Under the pieces are notes generated by a model. It was not told the DNA's origin. It did not search any database and worked only from the letters and a program-made list of their open reading frames with translations. A stretch of DNA of 64,000 nucleotides from Flavobacterium aquiphilum. GTDB taxonomy: Bacteria > Bacteroidota > Bacteroidia > Flavobacteriales > Flavobacteriaceae. Location: the NCBI RefSeq assembly GCF_027111335.1, contig NZ_CP114288.1, forward strand, positions 1,984,001-2,048,000. Reading direction: 5' to 3'. The position numbers and the translations under genes are program-made. Shown piece by piece: positions 28,801 to 37,091 of this stretch; position 1 is the stretch's first letter, and each line of letters opens with the position of its first letter.

Positions 28801-28993
28801 AATTCGTAATATCTCTTTGGGGTATAACTTTTCTAAAGAACAGGCTTCCAAAATTGGTGTAGCTAATATGAAATTGTATGCCCAAGCGATAAGCCCCGGA
28901 AATATCTACCAATCATTGAGCTGGTATGATTTTGATACTAACGCGACCTACTACAACAGAAGTTTTGTTATGGGACTTCAAGTTGGATTCTAA
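25835..28993 (+). CDS. SusC-like TonB-dependent outer membrane transporter 2
   Basis: A 1052-residue SusC/RagA transporter with the same domain order as transporter 1: signal peptide (about 1-23), regulatory beta-sandwich with GTIKDATGLPIPGVNV, TonB-box-like NEVVVVGYGT, plug and barrel. Extended similarity to transporter 1 runs through the regulatory domain, the plug (KDASATAIYGSRGANGV is shared) and the barrel, indicating duplication. The barrel loops differ, so the two may import different oligosaccharides. Paired with the SusD at 29035, 41 bp downstream. Driven by P3, whose spacing matches P2. Confidence 0.95.
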   Translation: MKNKFSLFLTIALFALLHVSSYAQSKVVKGTIKDATGLPIPGVNVVVKGTKTGASTDFDGKYSISASVGQVLVYSSTGSKTVERTVNQSTSAIDVVMVDEVAQLNEVVVVGYGTVKKSDVTGAIVSVGAEKLTTRPVNNALEALQGKAAGVDIKTSERPGTIGDVRIRGNRSLTASNSPLYVVDGVPLMSASSIETLNPRDIASIDILKDASATAIYGSRGANGVIIVTTKQGKAGQFSLNYSGTVTTQEIVDRSPSMSASDFINFRRTAAYNLDPTKYPSPDAPTYANDKLIFDSALDGQTSRDNVLKGWASGSWDPSKVTNTDWTKFVTRTGVTTEHVLSASGGSEKVNSYGSFGYLNNQGTQKGQSYERYTAKVSTNINATDWFKMTASLNATWSEQDYGMSTLGGRSNSSPNSIYGAAKSIYNMAVPFDANGNLVINPGGESGIYTIMNEWDKSTQLSQIMRVLGNFSTTIDIGKVWEPVKGLSYKMNFGPDFRHWREGVYIDGTSVNKINSNGTPGSNYARLKNRRDFSWTLDNMLTYDRTFASKHNFGVTLLQSASAWNIEESSMNADNIPVPSFLWNAFGTVDITNAANKAGMSSGLTERQLNSYMARVNYGYDGRYLLTMSGRWDGASQLSEGHKWDFFPSAALGWRINKEEFMNNIDWIQNLKLRLGVGVTGNSSVDPYATAGNISSILLPFNGIANEMAYTTNEPYYTKDQVSMANKDLGWEKTTQYNLGIDFSFLDNRISGSVEGYKTYTNDLIMEMKIPTLTGFPSTFANVGKTSNHGVEVTLNLIPVETKSGFTWESTLIGAWQKDRIEELAYGKNDMADNAWFIGRSINVQYGYDNLGMWQNTPEDLAEMAKWNANGYKFTPGNVRPKDQNGDYKMTADDRVVLGNSNPNWTMGWNNTFEYKGLELGIEIYGRMGYMASLGGEALTAHANQRETDYWTPTNTGAEFQKPILAQATSGSADSFSGLLGFQKAAFAKIRNISLGYNFSKEQASKIGVANMKLYAQAISPGNIYQSLSWYDFDTNATYYNRSFVMGLQVGF

Positions 28994-29034
28994 TAAATAA
29001 AAGGGTTAAAAAACTAATATTAAAAAATAGGAAA

Positions 29035-31140
29035 ATGAATAATATTAAAAATATAGGATTCGTCTTTTTAGCAATGATGGGGCTCACCATTGCCTCGTGT
29101 TCGAATGACTTTCTTGATGAAGAACAGACAACTAAATATTCCACTGACTATTTTAATACACAGCAGGGACTTGTAGATTTGTCGGAGTCACTTTATGGTA
29201 ATATTCGCTGGCATTTTGGGTATGAATGGGCTTATGGAACTACACTTTATGGTACCGATGAGTTTACAAATGCAAATGACCTTACGAATGAAATGTGGAA
29301 TACGTATGACAATAGGTTAGGACCAATTAAAGCAACTACTGCGACAGGAGCGGCAAATGGTAATGCTACTGCACCATCTGATCTTTGGGATGAGATGTAT
29401 TATGGAATTGCTTCTGCCAATACGATTATTGCAAAAGCACCAACTGTAATTACTGATGTAAAAATTCGTAATCGTGTTTTGGCTCACGCTTATTTTATGC
29501 GTGGTTATAACTACTACCGTCTAACAGCTCAATACGGAGGAGTTGTACTTCAAACAGAACCAGTTACTACTGTAGTTCGTAGTTTTACTCGTTCAACTGA
29601 GGAGGCTTGTTGGGCACAGGTTATATCTGATCTTCGTAATGCTTATCAGCTTTTTGAAGGGGAAATTTTTACTTATGGAAAAGGAATTACCTGGACCAAA
29701 GCGACAGCGGCTCACTTTCTTGCTAAAGCATTATTGTTCCGTTCTTCTGAGCGTAACAATGCATGGAATAGTGCTTACAAAACGAGTGACTATAAAGAAG
29801 CGATCGATGCTTGTAGTTACGCTATAACTGCGCGTGGTGCACTAACTGCTAATTATAATGATTTATACGCTAACTGGACAGGAATTGATTGTCCTAATGA
29901 ACAACTTAGTGAAATTTTGATGGCTGCTGGTTATAATGGAGATGCAACTACTGTTGGTCGTTTTGGTAACCGTACTTATAACTATTTTGATCCTCAATTC
30001 TCCGTTTTTGCAGGAGGATGGTCTGCACGTGGGGTATGGATTGGTGGTATGGATTTCCAACGTTGTCGTCCTACAGAGTATAGCTATGCTGTTTTTGATC
30101 ACGTTAATGATGCCCGTATGTGGAAAACATTTAAAACTGTTTATGGTGTAAACACTGTAAAAACACCTAATCCAAATGGTGTAGCGTTGGGTGATCCTGC
30201 TGTTGTAATGATTTTGAATACCAAAAATGATAACACTTATAATGGATATACTTTTGGAGCCTTTGTTCAAAATCCTACTTGGAAAGATGTTGCAGGACGT
30301 TTGCCAGCATGGGGAGGCGCTTCAGGTACTAGACAAACTCCTACTGCTGGAAGTCTGACAAGTAAGAAAGGGCAATTTGCTCCAAATTCATTGGTTTTGT
30401 ATCAAAATGGTACATATGTAGCGCCTAACTTTAAAAGTACGCCTATTTGTAATTTCTTTGCTGGTATCAATAAAACTGAGGATGGATCTCGTACTGCTGA
30501 AAAAGGAGATGCGCATCGTGATGTAACTATGGCACGTCTTGCAGAAACGTATCTAGTCCGTGCAGAGTGTTATGCTCGTCTTGGACAATATGGTCTTGCA
30601 ATGAACGATATTAATGTTGTTCGTGCACGTGCGCAATGGAAAGCCGGAGAAAACAGATCGTACTATATTGATGGTTCGGTAGCTTTTGAGAAAAATGCTT
30701 TAAATGCAGGTACAAACGCAACATTTTATACTAATTCGAATTTGAACATGAACACCTATTATTTGTCAAATCCAGGAGTGGCAGTTACAACTGCTGCATC
30801 TGATTTGACATTGAAATCGTTCCCCGCTAATTTACCAGCAGAAGATGAAGCAATAATTGCGCAAGTTGGTGCTTCTACAGATTTGGATCGTGCATTGAAT
30901 TTCATTCTTGATGAGCGTACACGTGAATTGTTGGGTGAATGGGATCGTTGGGAAACTTTATCTCGTACAGGAACATTAATCAAACGTACTAAAGTATTCA
31001 ATCCTGAAGCTAAATACATAACAGTTAATAAGCATGAACTCCGTCCAATACCACAATCATTTATTGATGGTATATTGAATCCTGACGGTACTAACTTGTC
31101 AAGCAGTCAAAAAGCAGCTTGGCAAAACCCAGGTTATTAA
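29035..31140 (+). CDS. SusD/RagB-like glycan-binding lipoprotein 2
   Basis: A 701-residue surface lipoprotein (lipobox IASC, Cys22) of the SusD family, partner of SusC 2. N-terminal NDFLDEEQTTKYSTDYFNTQQGL and C-terminal LDERTRELLGEWDRWETLSRTGTL are family signatures, and it ends QNPGY. It is about 50 residues longer than SusD 1, mainly through insertions in the middle region rich in Gly, Asn and Trp, which could form a distinct glycan-binding face. The susC2-susD2 unit closes with a terminator nearly identical at its start to that after susD1. Confidence 0.94.
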   Translation: MNNIKNIGFVFLAMMGLTIASCSNDFLDEEQTTKYSTDYFNTQQGLVDLSESLYGNIRWHFGYEWAYGTTLYGTDEFTNANDLTNEMWNTYDNRLGPIKATTATGAANGNATAPSDLWDEMYYGIASANTIIAKAPTVITDVKIRNRVLAHAYFMRGYNYYRLTAQYGGVVLQTEPVTTVVRSFTRSTEEACWAQVISDLRNAYQLFEGEIFTYGKGITWTKATAAHFLAKALLFRSSERNNAWNSAYKTSDYKEAIDACSYAITARGALTANYNDLYANWTGIDCPNEQLSEILMAAGYNGDATTVGRFGNRTYNYFDPQFSVFAGGWSARGVWIGGMDFQRCRPTEYSYAVFDHVNDARMWKTFKTVYGVNTVKTPNPNGVALGDPAVVMILNTKNDNTYNGYTFGAFVQNPTWKDVAGRLPAWGGASGTRQTPTAGSLTSKKGQFAPNSLVLYQNGTYVAPNFKSTPICNFFAGINKTEDGSRTAEKGDAHRDVTMARLAETYLVRAECYARLGQYGLAMNDINVVRARAQWKAGENRSYYIDGSVAFEKNALNAGTNATFYTNSNLNMNTYYLSNPGVAVTTAASDLTLKSFPANLPAEDEAIIAQVGASTDLDRALNFILDERTRELLGEWDRWETLSRTGTLIKRTKVFNPEAKYITVNKHELRPIPQSFIDGILNPDGTNLSSSQKAAWQNPGY

Positions 31141-31150
31141 TAATTATAGT

Positions 31151-31190
31151 TATTTTTTTGAAAGCCGTCTCAATTTCGAGACGGCTTTTT
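31151..31190 (+). terminator. Terminator after susC2-susD2
   Basis: AAAGCCGTCTC (31161-31171) and GAGACGGCTTT (31178-31188) form a perfect 11-bp stem with a 6-nt loop and a T-run. Confidence 0.9.
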
Positions 31191-31212
31191 GTTTTCAATT
31201 AACTTAACTTAT

Positions 31213-31258
31213 GCAGGTTAGGGCAGGATACGATTGCCTATCAATTCTCTTATTTTTA
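31213..31258 (+). promoter_or_regulatory. PUL promoter P4 (SASA esterase): direct-repeat operator plus -7
   Basis: GCAGGTTAGG (31213) and GCAGGATACG (31223), then TATTTTTA at 31251-31258, 28 bp from the second half-site. It lies inside the longest upstream frame of the next gene and therefore decides its start. Confidence 0.75.
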
Positions 31259-31285
31259 AAGCTTAGTATTAAAATCGAAATATTT

Positions 31286-32797
31286 ATGAATTACTTCAAA
31301 AAGTTATTGCTAATTCTTATTGTTTTGGGCGCTAAATTACCTTTGATAGCCCAAGTTAAATTGCCAGCTCTCGTGGGAGACAATATGGTTCTGCAACAAA
31401 ATTCCAAAGTGAATTTGTGGGGTTGGGCTTCACCAAACGAAAAAATTAATATTCAATTGGGATGGCAAACTGCTCCAGTTGTCATTACGGCAAACCCTGA
31501 TGGAACCTGGAAAACAGCAGTTGATACTCCGAAAGGAAATGAAAAGGCTTATGATATTACTATTGATGCTTCAAACAAAATTATTCTGCACAATGTACTT
31601 ATTGGTGAAGTTTGGATTTGTTCCGGTCAGTCGAACATGTATTTTCCGGTTGGTAAAGAAGAGGGAACTTGGAAAACTGGCGTGGTGAATTATGAGGAAG
31701 AAATCAAAAATGCCAATTTCCCTAATATCAGAATATTTACAGTTTTGACCAAAGCTTCCCAAAAACCGCTTGATGATGTTACTGGGAGTTGGAAGGAATG
31801 CTCACCGGCTAGTGTGAAAAGTTTTTCGGCTGTAGGCTATTTTTTTGGAAGGAATCTGTACCAAAAACTGAATGTTCCGATTGGTTTGATTGCTTCTTCT
31901 TGGGGAGGAACTAAAGCTGAAGCTTGGACTTCCGAAAAAGTATTGGAAGAGAATACTGATTTTTTACCAATTTTGGAAAACGATGCCAAAAACGAAAAAT
32001 TATATCAGGAAAAACTCGAAGCGTATTATTCGGATTTGAAAAAGGAGCGAATTGCAAATAATAATGATTTGTCAAAAAGTCAATTAAAAAAGCCTAAAAA
32101 AGAGGATAATAAAACTTCATACGTTCTATATAATGCGATGTTAAATCCGCTAGTTAATTATACGATGAAAGGTGTGATTTGGTATCAAGGAGAGAGCAAT
32201 GCAGAACAAGCTTATTTGTACCGCAGTTTGTTTCCGGCGATGGTTAAAAATTGGAGAAATGATTGGAATCAAGGAGATTTTCCTTTTTATTTTGTCCAAA
32301 TCGCTCCACATAAAGGACAAAATCCAGACATAAGGGAAGCGCAGTTAATTTCATCCAAAAGTATTGCCAATTCTGGAATGGTAGTTACAACGGATGTTGG
32401 TGATGCCAATAATATTCACCCAATTGATAAGCAAACTGTAGGTTACCGTTTGTCTTTATTGGCTCGTGCCAAAACTTATAACGAACCAAATCTGGTGTTT
32501 TCGGGACCAATTTATAATAATATGAAAATCAAAAAGAACCGTGCCCAATTGTTTTTTGATTATGCTGAAAGTGGTCTTGTAAAAAACGGTGATGTGTTGA
32601 AAGAATTTGAAATTGCAGGAGAAGATAAAGTGTTTTATCCGGCAGACGCCAAAATTGAAGGAAAAACAGTTGTCGTTTCTTCTGAAAAAGTAAAAAGCCC
32701 TGTTGCTGTTCGTTTTGCATGGAAAGCTATTCCAGAACCAAATTTGTTCAATAAAGAAAAACTGCCGGCTTCCCCTTTCAGGACTGATGATTGGTAG
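31286..32797 (+). CDS. SASA-type carbohydrate acetylesterase (sialate O-acetylesterase family)
   Basis: 503 residues from the ATG at 31286. The frame extends to 31211, but promoter P4 lies within that extension, so the downstream start is correct. After a signal peptide (about 1-22, ending IAQ) comes a beta-rich N-terminal domain with ALVGDNMVLQQ, then an SGNH-hydrolase-like core with nucleophile Ser116 in SGQSNM, a WYQGESNA block and a C-terminal DxxxIHPIDK segment supplying Asp and His. Members of this family deacetylate various sugars; in this PUL the target is probably an acetylated pectic sugar, not sialic acid. A strong terminator follows, so it appears to be transcribed alone. Confidence 0.88.
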   Translation: MNYFKKLLLILIVLGAKLPLIAQVKLPALVGDNMVLQQNSKVNLWGWASPNEKINIQLGWQTAPVVITANPDGTWKTAVDTPKGNEKAYDITIDASNKIILHNVLIGEVWICSGQSNMYFPVGKEEGTWKTGVVNYEEEIKNANFPNIRIFTVLTKASQKPLDDVTGSWKECSPASVKSFSAVGYFFGRNLYQKLNVPIGLIASSWGGTKAEAWTSEKVLEENTDFLPILENDAKNEKLYQEKLEAYYSDLKKERIANNNDLSKSQLKKPKKEDNKTSYVLYNAMLNPLVNYTMKGVIWYQGESNAEQAYLYRSLFPAMVKNWRNDWNQGDFPFYFVQIAPHKGQNPDIREAQLISSKSIANSGMVVTTDVGDANNIHPIDKQTVGYRLSLLARAKTYNEPNLVFSGPIYNNMKIKKNRAQLFFDYAESGLVKNGDVLKEFEIAGEDKVFYPADAKIEGKTVVVSSEKVKSPVAVRFAWKAIPEPNLFNKEKLPASPFRTDDW

Positions 32798-32848
32798 TCA
32801 AAATCATTTAGCAAAACATTTAAAATATAACAAAATAGAGTCTTTTTT

Positions 32849-32883
32849 AAGAGGATTTACAACATTGTAAGTCCTCTTTTTTT
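32849..32883 (+). terminator. Terminator after the SASA esterase gene
   Basis: AAGAGGATTTACA (32849-32861) pairs with TGTAAGTCCTCTT (32866-32878), with one G-T pair and an ACAT loop, then a T-run. Confidence 0.88.
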
Positions 32884-32896
32884 ATACTTCTAGGTT

Positions 32897-32942
32897 ACAG
32901 GGAAGAGCAGGACAGTATTGAAATAATAAATAAATATATTTG
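32897..32942 (+). promoter_or_regulatory. PUL promoter P5 (propeller-rhaM unit): direct-repeat operator plus -7
   Basis: ACAGGGAAGA (32897) and GCAGGACAGT (32907), then TATATTTG at 32935-32942, 28 bp from the second half-site. The predicted leader is about 17 nt. Confidence 0.75.
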
Positions 32943-32965
32943 GTATAAATCACCCACCAAACTAT

Positions 32966-34000
32966 ATGAAATTTAGGTTAATACAATTCCATAGAAAATT
33001 TTTTGTTCTATTGTTTCTTTTATTTGCTATACCTCTTTTTTCTCAAAATGATCAGAGAAAAGAAGAGGGTAAAATTGCCGATAAACCGCTGTTTCGAGAC
33101 CCTAATTATGACGGCGCTGCCGATTCAACAATCATTTGGAACAGTAAAGAGAAAAAATGGTTTATGTTTTATACCAATAGAAGAGCCAATATAGGTGGTG
33201 ATGGTGTAAGTTGGGTACATGGGACACCTATAGGAATTGCTGAATCGTCAGATGGTGCACATTGGAAATATAAAACCAATTGCAATATCAATTATTCGGT
33301 TAAGGATGTGACGTATTGGGCGCCGGACGTAATTATGTACAAAGGCAAATATCATATGTATTTGACTATTGTTCCGGGTATTTTTACAGATTGGTATCAC
33401 CCTCGCTACATTATACATTTGACCAGTAAAAATTTGATTGATTGGAATTTTGAATCCAAACTAACACTTGCTTCAGAACGTTGCATTGATGCTTCTGTTT
33501 TTCAATTGCCCGATGGAAACTGGCGAATGTATTATAATAATGAAAATGACGGAAAATCTATTTATTATGCCGATAGTAAAGACTTATACAACTGGACAAA
33601 CAGCGGTAAAAAAGTCGTAAAAGACAGGGGAGAAGGACCAAAAGTATTTAGCTGGAAAGGCAAAAATTGGTTGATAAACGATGCCTGGAGAGGTTTAGGT
33701 GTCTATTCATCTGAAGATTTTGTCAATTGGAACCGACAAGAAAAAAATATATTGCAAATACCCGGAACCGGTAAAGATGATGGAGTAATCGGCGGGCATC
33801 CCGATGTCGTGGAGAATGGAGACAAAGCTTATGTCTTTTATTTTACTCATCCGGGGCGAACACTCGAGAACAAAGGAATTGACAGCTATGAAACCAGAAG
33901 AAGCTCTATTCAGGTCGCTGAACTGGAATACATCAACGGTGAAATAGTTTGCAATAGAGATAAATCTGTATATATTAACCTTAAACCAACCAAAAAATGA
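32966..34000 (+). CDS. Secreted five-bladed beta-propeller glycosidase (GH43/GH117-like)
   Basis: A 344-residue secreted protein (signal peptide about 1-26, ending PLFSQ). Repeated blade motifs of the GH43/GH32/GH117 superfamily are visible: FRDPNYDGAADSTIIW, KKWFMFYT, YWAPDVIMYKGKYHMYLT, ERCIDASVFQLPDGNWRMYYNN and GGHPDVVENGDKAYVFYFTHP. I cannot place it in a numbered family with confidence; acidic residues in the RDP-, APD- and IDAS-type positions suggest an intact active site. It is the first gene of a unit with L-rhamnose mutarotase (4-bp overlap), which hints at release of rhamnose or an action on rhamnose-containing oligomers. Confidence 0.75.
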   Translation: MKFRLIQFHRKFFVLLFLLFAIPLFSQNDQRKEEGKIADKPLFRDPNYDGAADSTIIWNSKEKKWFMFYTNRRANIGGDGVSWVHGTPIGIAESSDGAHWKYKTNCNINYSVKDVTYWAPDVIMYKGKYHMYLTIVPGIFTDWYHPRYIIHLTSKNLIDWNFESKLTLASERCIDASVFQLPDGNWRMYYNNENDGKSIYYADSKDLYNWTNSGKKVVKDRGEGPKVFSWKGKNWLINDAWRGLGVYSSEDFVNWNRQEKNILQIPGTGKDDGVIGGHPDVVENGDKAYVFYFTHPGRTLENKGIDSYETRRSSIQVAELEYINGEIVCNRDKSVYINLKPTKK

Positions 34001-34323
34001 AAACCAACACAGTTAGAAACGCTTTCAAAATGAAATTAAAACCGGGCTTTGAAATTGAGTACAAAAAACGTCACGACAAAATCTGGCCGGAATTGTCCAG
34101 TTTGCTTTCGGAAACCGGAATACAAGATTACAGCATTTTTCTTGATGAAGAAACGATGATTCTCTTTGCTGTTCAAAAAATAAGCACCGACTTTGATTTT
34201 GATTATCTTCCAAATCATCCTATAGTAAAAAAATGGTGGGCTTACATGGCTGATATTATGGATACCAATCCCGATAATTCGCCATGTTCTACTTCTTTGA
34301 TTGAAGTGTTTCATATGGATTAA
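33997..34323 (+). CDS. rhaM: L-rhamnose mutarotase
   Basis: A 108-residue cytoplasmic protein of the RhaM family, which interconverts alpha- and beta-L-rhamnopyranose and so feeds rhamnose isomerase. The family pattern is clear: FKMKLKPG, HDKIWPEL (His26 is a likely catalytic residue), GIQDYSIFLD, HPIVKKWWAYMADIMDTN and a C-terminal LIEVFHMD. Length is normal. The ATG overlaps the stop of the propeller gene by 4 bp. It is the only rhamnose-catabolic enzyme in the window; isomerase, kinase and aldolase genes must lie elsewhere. Its place in this operon is strong evidence that the PUL releases L-rhamnose. Confidence 0.95.
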   Translation: MKTNTVRNAFKMKLKPGFEIEYKKRHDKIWPELSSLLSETGIQDYSIFLDEETMILFAVQKISTDFDFDYLPNHPIVKKWWAYMADIMDTNPDNSPCSTSLIEVFHMD

Positions 34324-34368
34324 AATATCTTCACTACTTTTAAGGAGAAAATCAAAACTTAAATAAAA

Positions 34369-36801
34369 ATGGATTTTAAAAAGCCTGCTTTTTTCACGTT
34401 ATTTCTTTTTTTTACAATTAACTGTGTTAACGCTCAAAAAAGAGTCGAAATTGAATTGTCCAAAGGATGGAAATTTGCCAAAGGCCAAAACGAAAAAGCT
34501 TTTGAAAGTAATTTTAATGATACAAAATGGCAATCGGTAACCGTTCCGCACGATTGGGCTATTTACGGACCTTTTGATAAGGAAGTAGACAAGCAAACAA
34601 CCGCCATTGTTCAAAATGGTGAAAAAGTTGCCACCGAAAAAACAGGTCGTACAGGTGCGTTGCCTTACATTGGCGAAGCTTGGTATAGAAATCAGTTTTC
34701 GGTTCCTGATTTGGACAAAAATAAGAAAGTGATTCTCCTTTTCGAAGGTGCAATGAGCGAGCCTAAAGTATTTGTAAACGGTAAAAAAGTAGGGGAGTGG
34801 AATTATGGCTACAACTATTTTTATTTTGATATAACCGATTTTGTTATTGCCAATGGGAAGAACAGTTTAGCTGTTCATTTGTCGAATATGGGGGAATCTT
34901 CCCGCTGGTATCCGGGAGCCGGTCTGTACCGAAAAGTAAAATTGATTGTAAAAGACAAAGAAAGTATCGACCAATGGGGAACGTTTATTACGACTCCGAT
35001 GGTTGCTGATGATTTGGCAAAAGTGAATGTTAAAACAAAAGTTACAGGCGAAAACCTGCGCATTGTGACTAAAATTAAAGATGCCAGTGGAAATGAAGTA
35101 GCCACAAACGAAACAACTGCTCTTTTTGGAAACGAATTTGAACAAAATATAGCTGTAAAAAATCCGCATTTGTGGAGTCCGGAAACGCCTTATCTCTATA
35201 CAGCAATTTCTCAGCTATATGATGGTAATGTGCTTAAAGATGAAACCAGCACTCGTTTTGGTATTCGAACTATTAAATTTGAACCAAACAAAGGCTTTAG
35301 TTTAAACGGACAAATTAGAAAGTTTAAGGGAGTTTGTCTTCATCATGATTTAGGCCCAATTGGAACAGCTATCAATAAAGCCGCTTTGCGCAGACAATTA
35401 ACCATTCTGAAAGACTTGGGTTGTAACGCCATTCGTAGTTCACACAACATGCCGTCATTGGAACAACTTGAATTGTGTGACGAAATGGGATTCATGTTTC
35501 TCGCCGAAAGTTTTGATGAATGGGCAAAGCCAAAAGTGAAAAATGGCTATAATCGTTTTTTTGCAACTGATGCTGAAAAAGATGTTGTCAATTTGGTGCA
35601 TGCTACTCGCAACCATCCGTCAATTGTGATGTGGAGTTCAGGGAATGAAGTTCCGGACCAATGGGGTTCTGAAGGAGTGAAACGTGCCAAATGGTTACAG
35701 GAAATTTTTCATCGCGAAGACCCAACCCGACCAGTTACCGTTGGAATGGATCAGGTGAAAGCGACAATGGAATCCGGATTTGGTGCTTTGATGGATATTC
35801 CGGGACTGAATTATCGTGTGCCATTATACGAAGAAGCGTTTAAGAAATTCCCGCAAGGATTTATTTTAGGCTCCGAAACTGCATCGACAGTGAGTTCACG
35901 AGGTATTTATAAATTCCCGGTTGAAAAAGCAATTTCAAAACAGTATGATGATTTTCAATCTTCGTCTTATGATATGGAGTATTGCAGTTGGTCCAATTTG
36001 CCGGAGGAAGATTTTATTATGCAGGATGACAAACCTTGGGTAATTGGTGAATTTGTTTGGACGGGCTTTGATTATTTGGGCGAACCAACGCCTTATGATG
36101 AGAAATGGCCGTCAAGAAGCTCTTATTTTGGATTGAACGATTTGGCTGGTTTGCCAAAAGACAGATTCTATTTGTACAGAAGCCGTTGGAATACCAATGA
36201 TAAAACACTTCATATTTTGCCTCACTGGAATTGGGAAGGAAGAGAAGGACAAACAACTCCGGTTTTTGTTTATACTAATTTTGATAGCGCTGAACTTTTC
36301 GTTAACGGAAAAAGTATGGGGATTCAGAGAAAGAATAATTCCTCGCCTCAAAGTAGATACCGTCTAATGTGGATGGATGTTAAATACGAGCCTGGAACGC
36401 TAAAAGTGGTAGCACTCGACAAAGACGGAAAAGCAGTTGCCGAAGAAGAAATTCATACTGCCGAAAAACCGTATCAAATAAAGCTCGAAGCCGACAGGAC
36501 TACTCTTGATGCCAATGGCGAAGATTTGTCTTTCGTGACCGTATCGGTTGTGGACAAAAACGGAAACCCTTGTCCGACTGCCACACAGCAACTCAACTTT
36601 AGCGTAAGCGGAAAAGGAATTTATCGCGCTGCCTGCAATGGTGATGCGACTTCATTGGAACAATTCCACTTGCCAACAATGAAATTATTCAGCGGTAAAT
36701 TGGTTGTTTTGGTGCAATCAACTTCCGAAGTAGGAAAAATTGAATTGTCTGTAACAGGAAAAGGATTAAAAAGCGGAAAAATAGCATTGGAATCGAAGTA
36801 A
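34369..36801 (+). CDS. GH2 beta-galactosidase-like enzyme 1
   Basis: An 810-residue secreted enzyme of family GH2 (signal peptide about 1-22, ending NAQ). Order: sugar-binding jelly roll (about 25-200), immunoglobulin-like domain, TIM barrel (about 300-600) with acid/base Glu427 in SSGNEVPDQ and nucleophile Glu503 in LGSETAST, then C-terminal beta-sandwich domains (DUF4982-like and an invasin-like domain near 700-800). Most such enzymes remove terminal beta-galactose, but GH2 also includes glucuronidases and mannosidases. It lies 45 bp after rhaM and ends at a terminator, so it completes the P5 unit. Probably acts on galactan or arabinogalactan side chains. Confidence 0.88.
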   Translation: MDFKKPAFFTLFLFFTINCVNAQKRVEIELSKGWKFAKGQNEKAFESNFNDTKWQSVTVPHDWAIYGPFDKEVDKQTTAIVQNGEKVATEKTGRTGALPYIGEAWYRNQFSVPDLDKNKKVILLFEGAMSEPKVFVNGKKVGEWNYGYNYFYFDITDFVIANGKNSLAVHLSNMGESSRWYPGAGLYRKVKLIVKDKESIDQWGTFITTPMVADDLAKVNVKTKVTGENLRIVTKIKDASGNEVATNETTALFGNEFEQNIAVKNPHLWSPETPYLYTAISQLYDGNVLKDETSTRFGIRTIKFEPNKGFSLNGQIRKFKGVCLHHDLGPIGTAINKAALRRQLTILKDLGCNAIRSSHNMPSLEQLELCDEMGFMFLAESFDEWAKPKVKNGYNRFFATDAEKDVVNLVHATRNHPSIVMWSSGNEVPDQWGSEGVKRAKWLQEIFHREDPTRPVTVGMDQVKATMESGFGALMDIPGLNYRVPLYEEAFKKFPQGFILGSETASTVSSRGIYKFPVEKAISKQYDDFQSSSYDMEYCSWSNLPEEDFIMQDDKPWVIGEFVWTGFDYLGEPTPYDEKWPSRSSYFGLNDLAGLPKDRFYLYRSRWNTNDKTLHILPHWNWEGREGQTTPVFVYTNFDSAELFVNGKSMGIQRKNNSSPQSRYRLMWMDVKYEPGTLKVVALDKDGKAVAEEEIHTAEKPYQIKLEADRTTLDANGEDLSFVTVSVVDKNGNPCPTATQQLNFSVSGKGIYRAACNGDATSLEQFHLPTMKLFSGKLVVLVQSTSEVGKIELSVTGKGLKSGKIALESK

Positions 36802-36825
36802 AATAATTATCGAGAATTAATTTAG

Positions 36826-36897
36826 TCTGCGAAAATCTGCAAAATCAGCGTGAAAAAAATGGCACGCAGATAACGCATATTTTCGCAGATTTTTTTT
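36826..36897 (+). terminator. Long hairpin with T-run after GH2 enzyme 1
   Basis: TCTGCGAAAATCTGC (36826-36840) and GCATATTTTCGCAGA (36875-36889) pair with one mismatch; eight T follow. The same type of sequence is a common flavobacterial intergenic repeat. Confidence 0.7.
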
Positions 36898-36929
36898 AAG
36901 AGATATTTCTATAAGCGTTGTTTTCGTCA

Positions 36930-36975
36930 ACCCTATGCTACAGGACACTATAACTGCTTTTATTGAATATATTTG
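36930..36975 (+). promoter_or_regulatory. PUL promoter P6 (CBM9-PKD gene): operator plus -7
   Basis: A degenerate first half-site (ACCCTATGCT, 36930) and a good second one (ACAGGACACT, 36940), then TATATTTG at 36968-36975, 28 bp from the second half-site. The predicted leader is about 110 nt and passes through a gene remnant. Confidence 0.68.
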
Positions 36976-36983
36976 AATCAGTC

Positions 36984-37067
36984 GAGGCAACAGGAATTGA
37001 ATTGGTTAATTTCAAAGGGGAATCTGCCAATCCCGCAAAATATAAAGCGATTGATATTCCTAAATAA
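36984..37067 (+). pseudogene. Possible C-terminal remnant of a secreted enzyme
   Basis: A frame without start codon encodes 27 residues beginning EATGIELVNFKGE and ending NPAKYKAIDIPK before TAA at 37065. It reads like the end of a glycan-active enzyme. It lies in the leader between P6 and the next start codon, suggesting that a deletion joined a promoter to a downstream gene. Chance coding cannot be excluded. Confidence 0.35.
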
Positions 37068-37091
37068 TAGTGGATGTAAAAGAATTATTAG

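Noticed and set aside
31211..31285. Extended N-terminus of the SASA esterase
   Set aside because: Promoter P4, including its -7 element at 31251-31258, lies inside this segment, and the downstream start gives a standard signal peptide.
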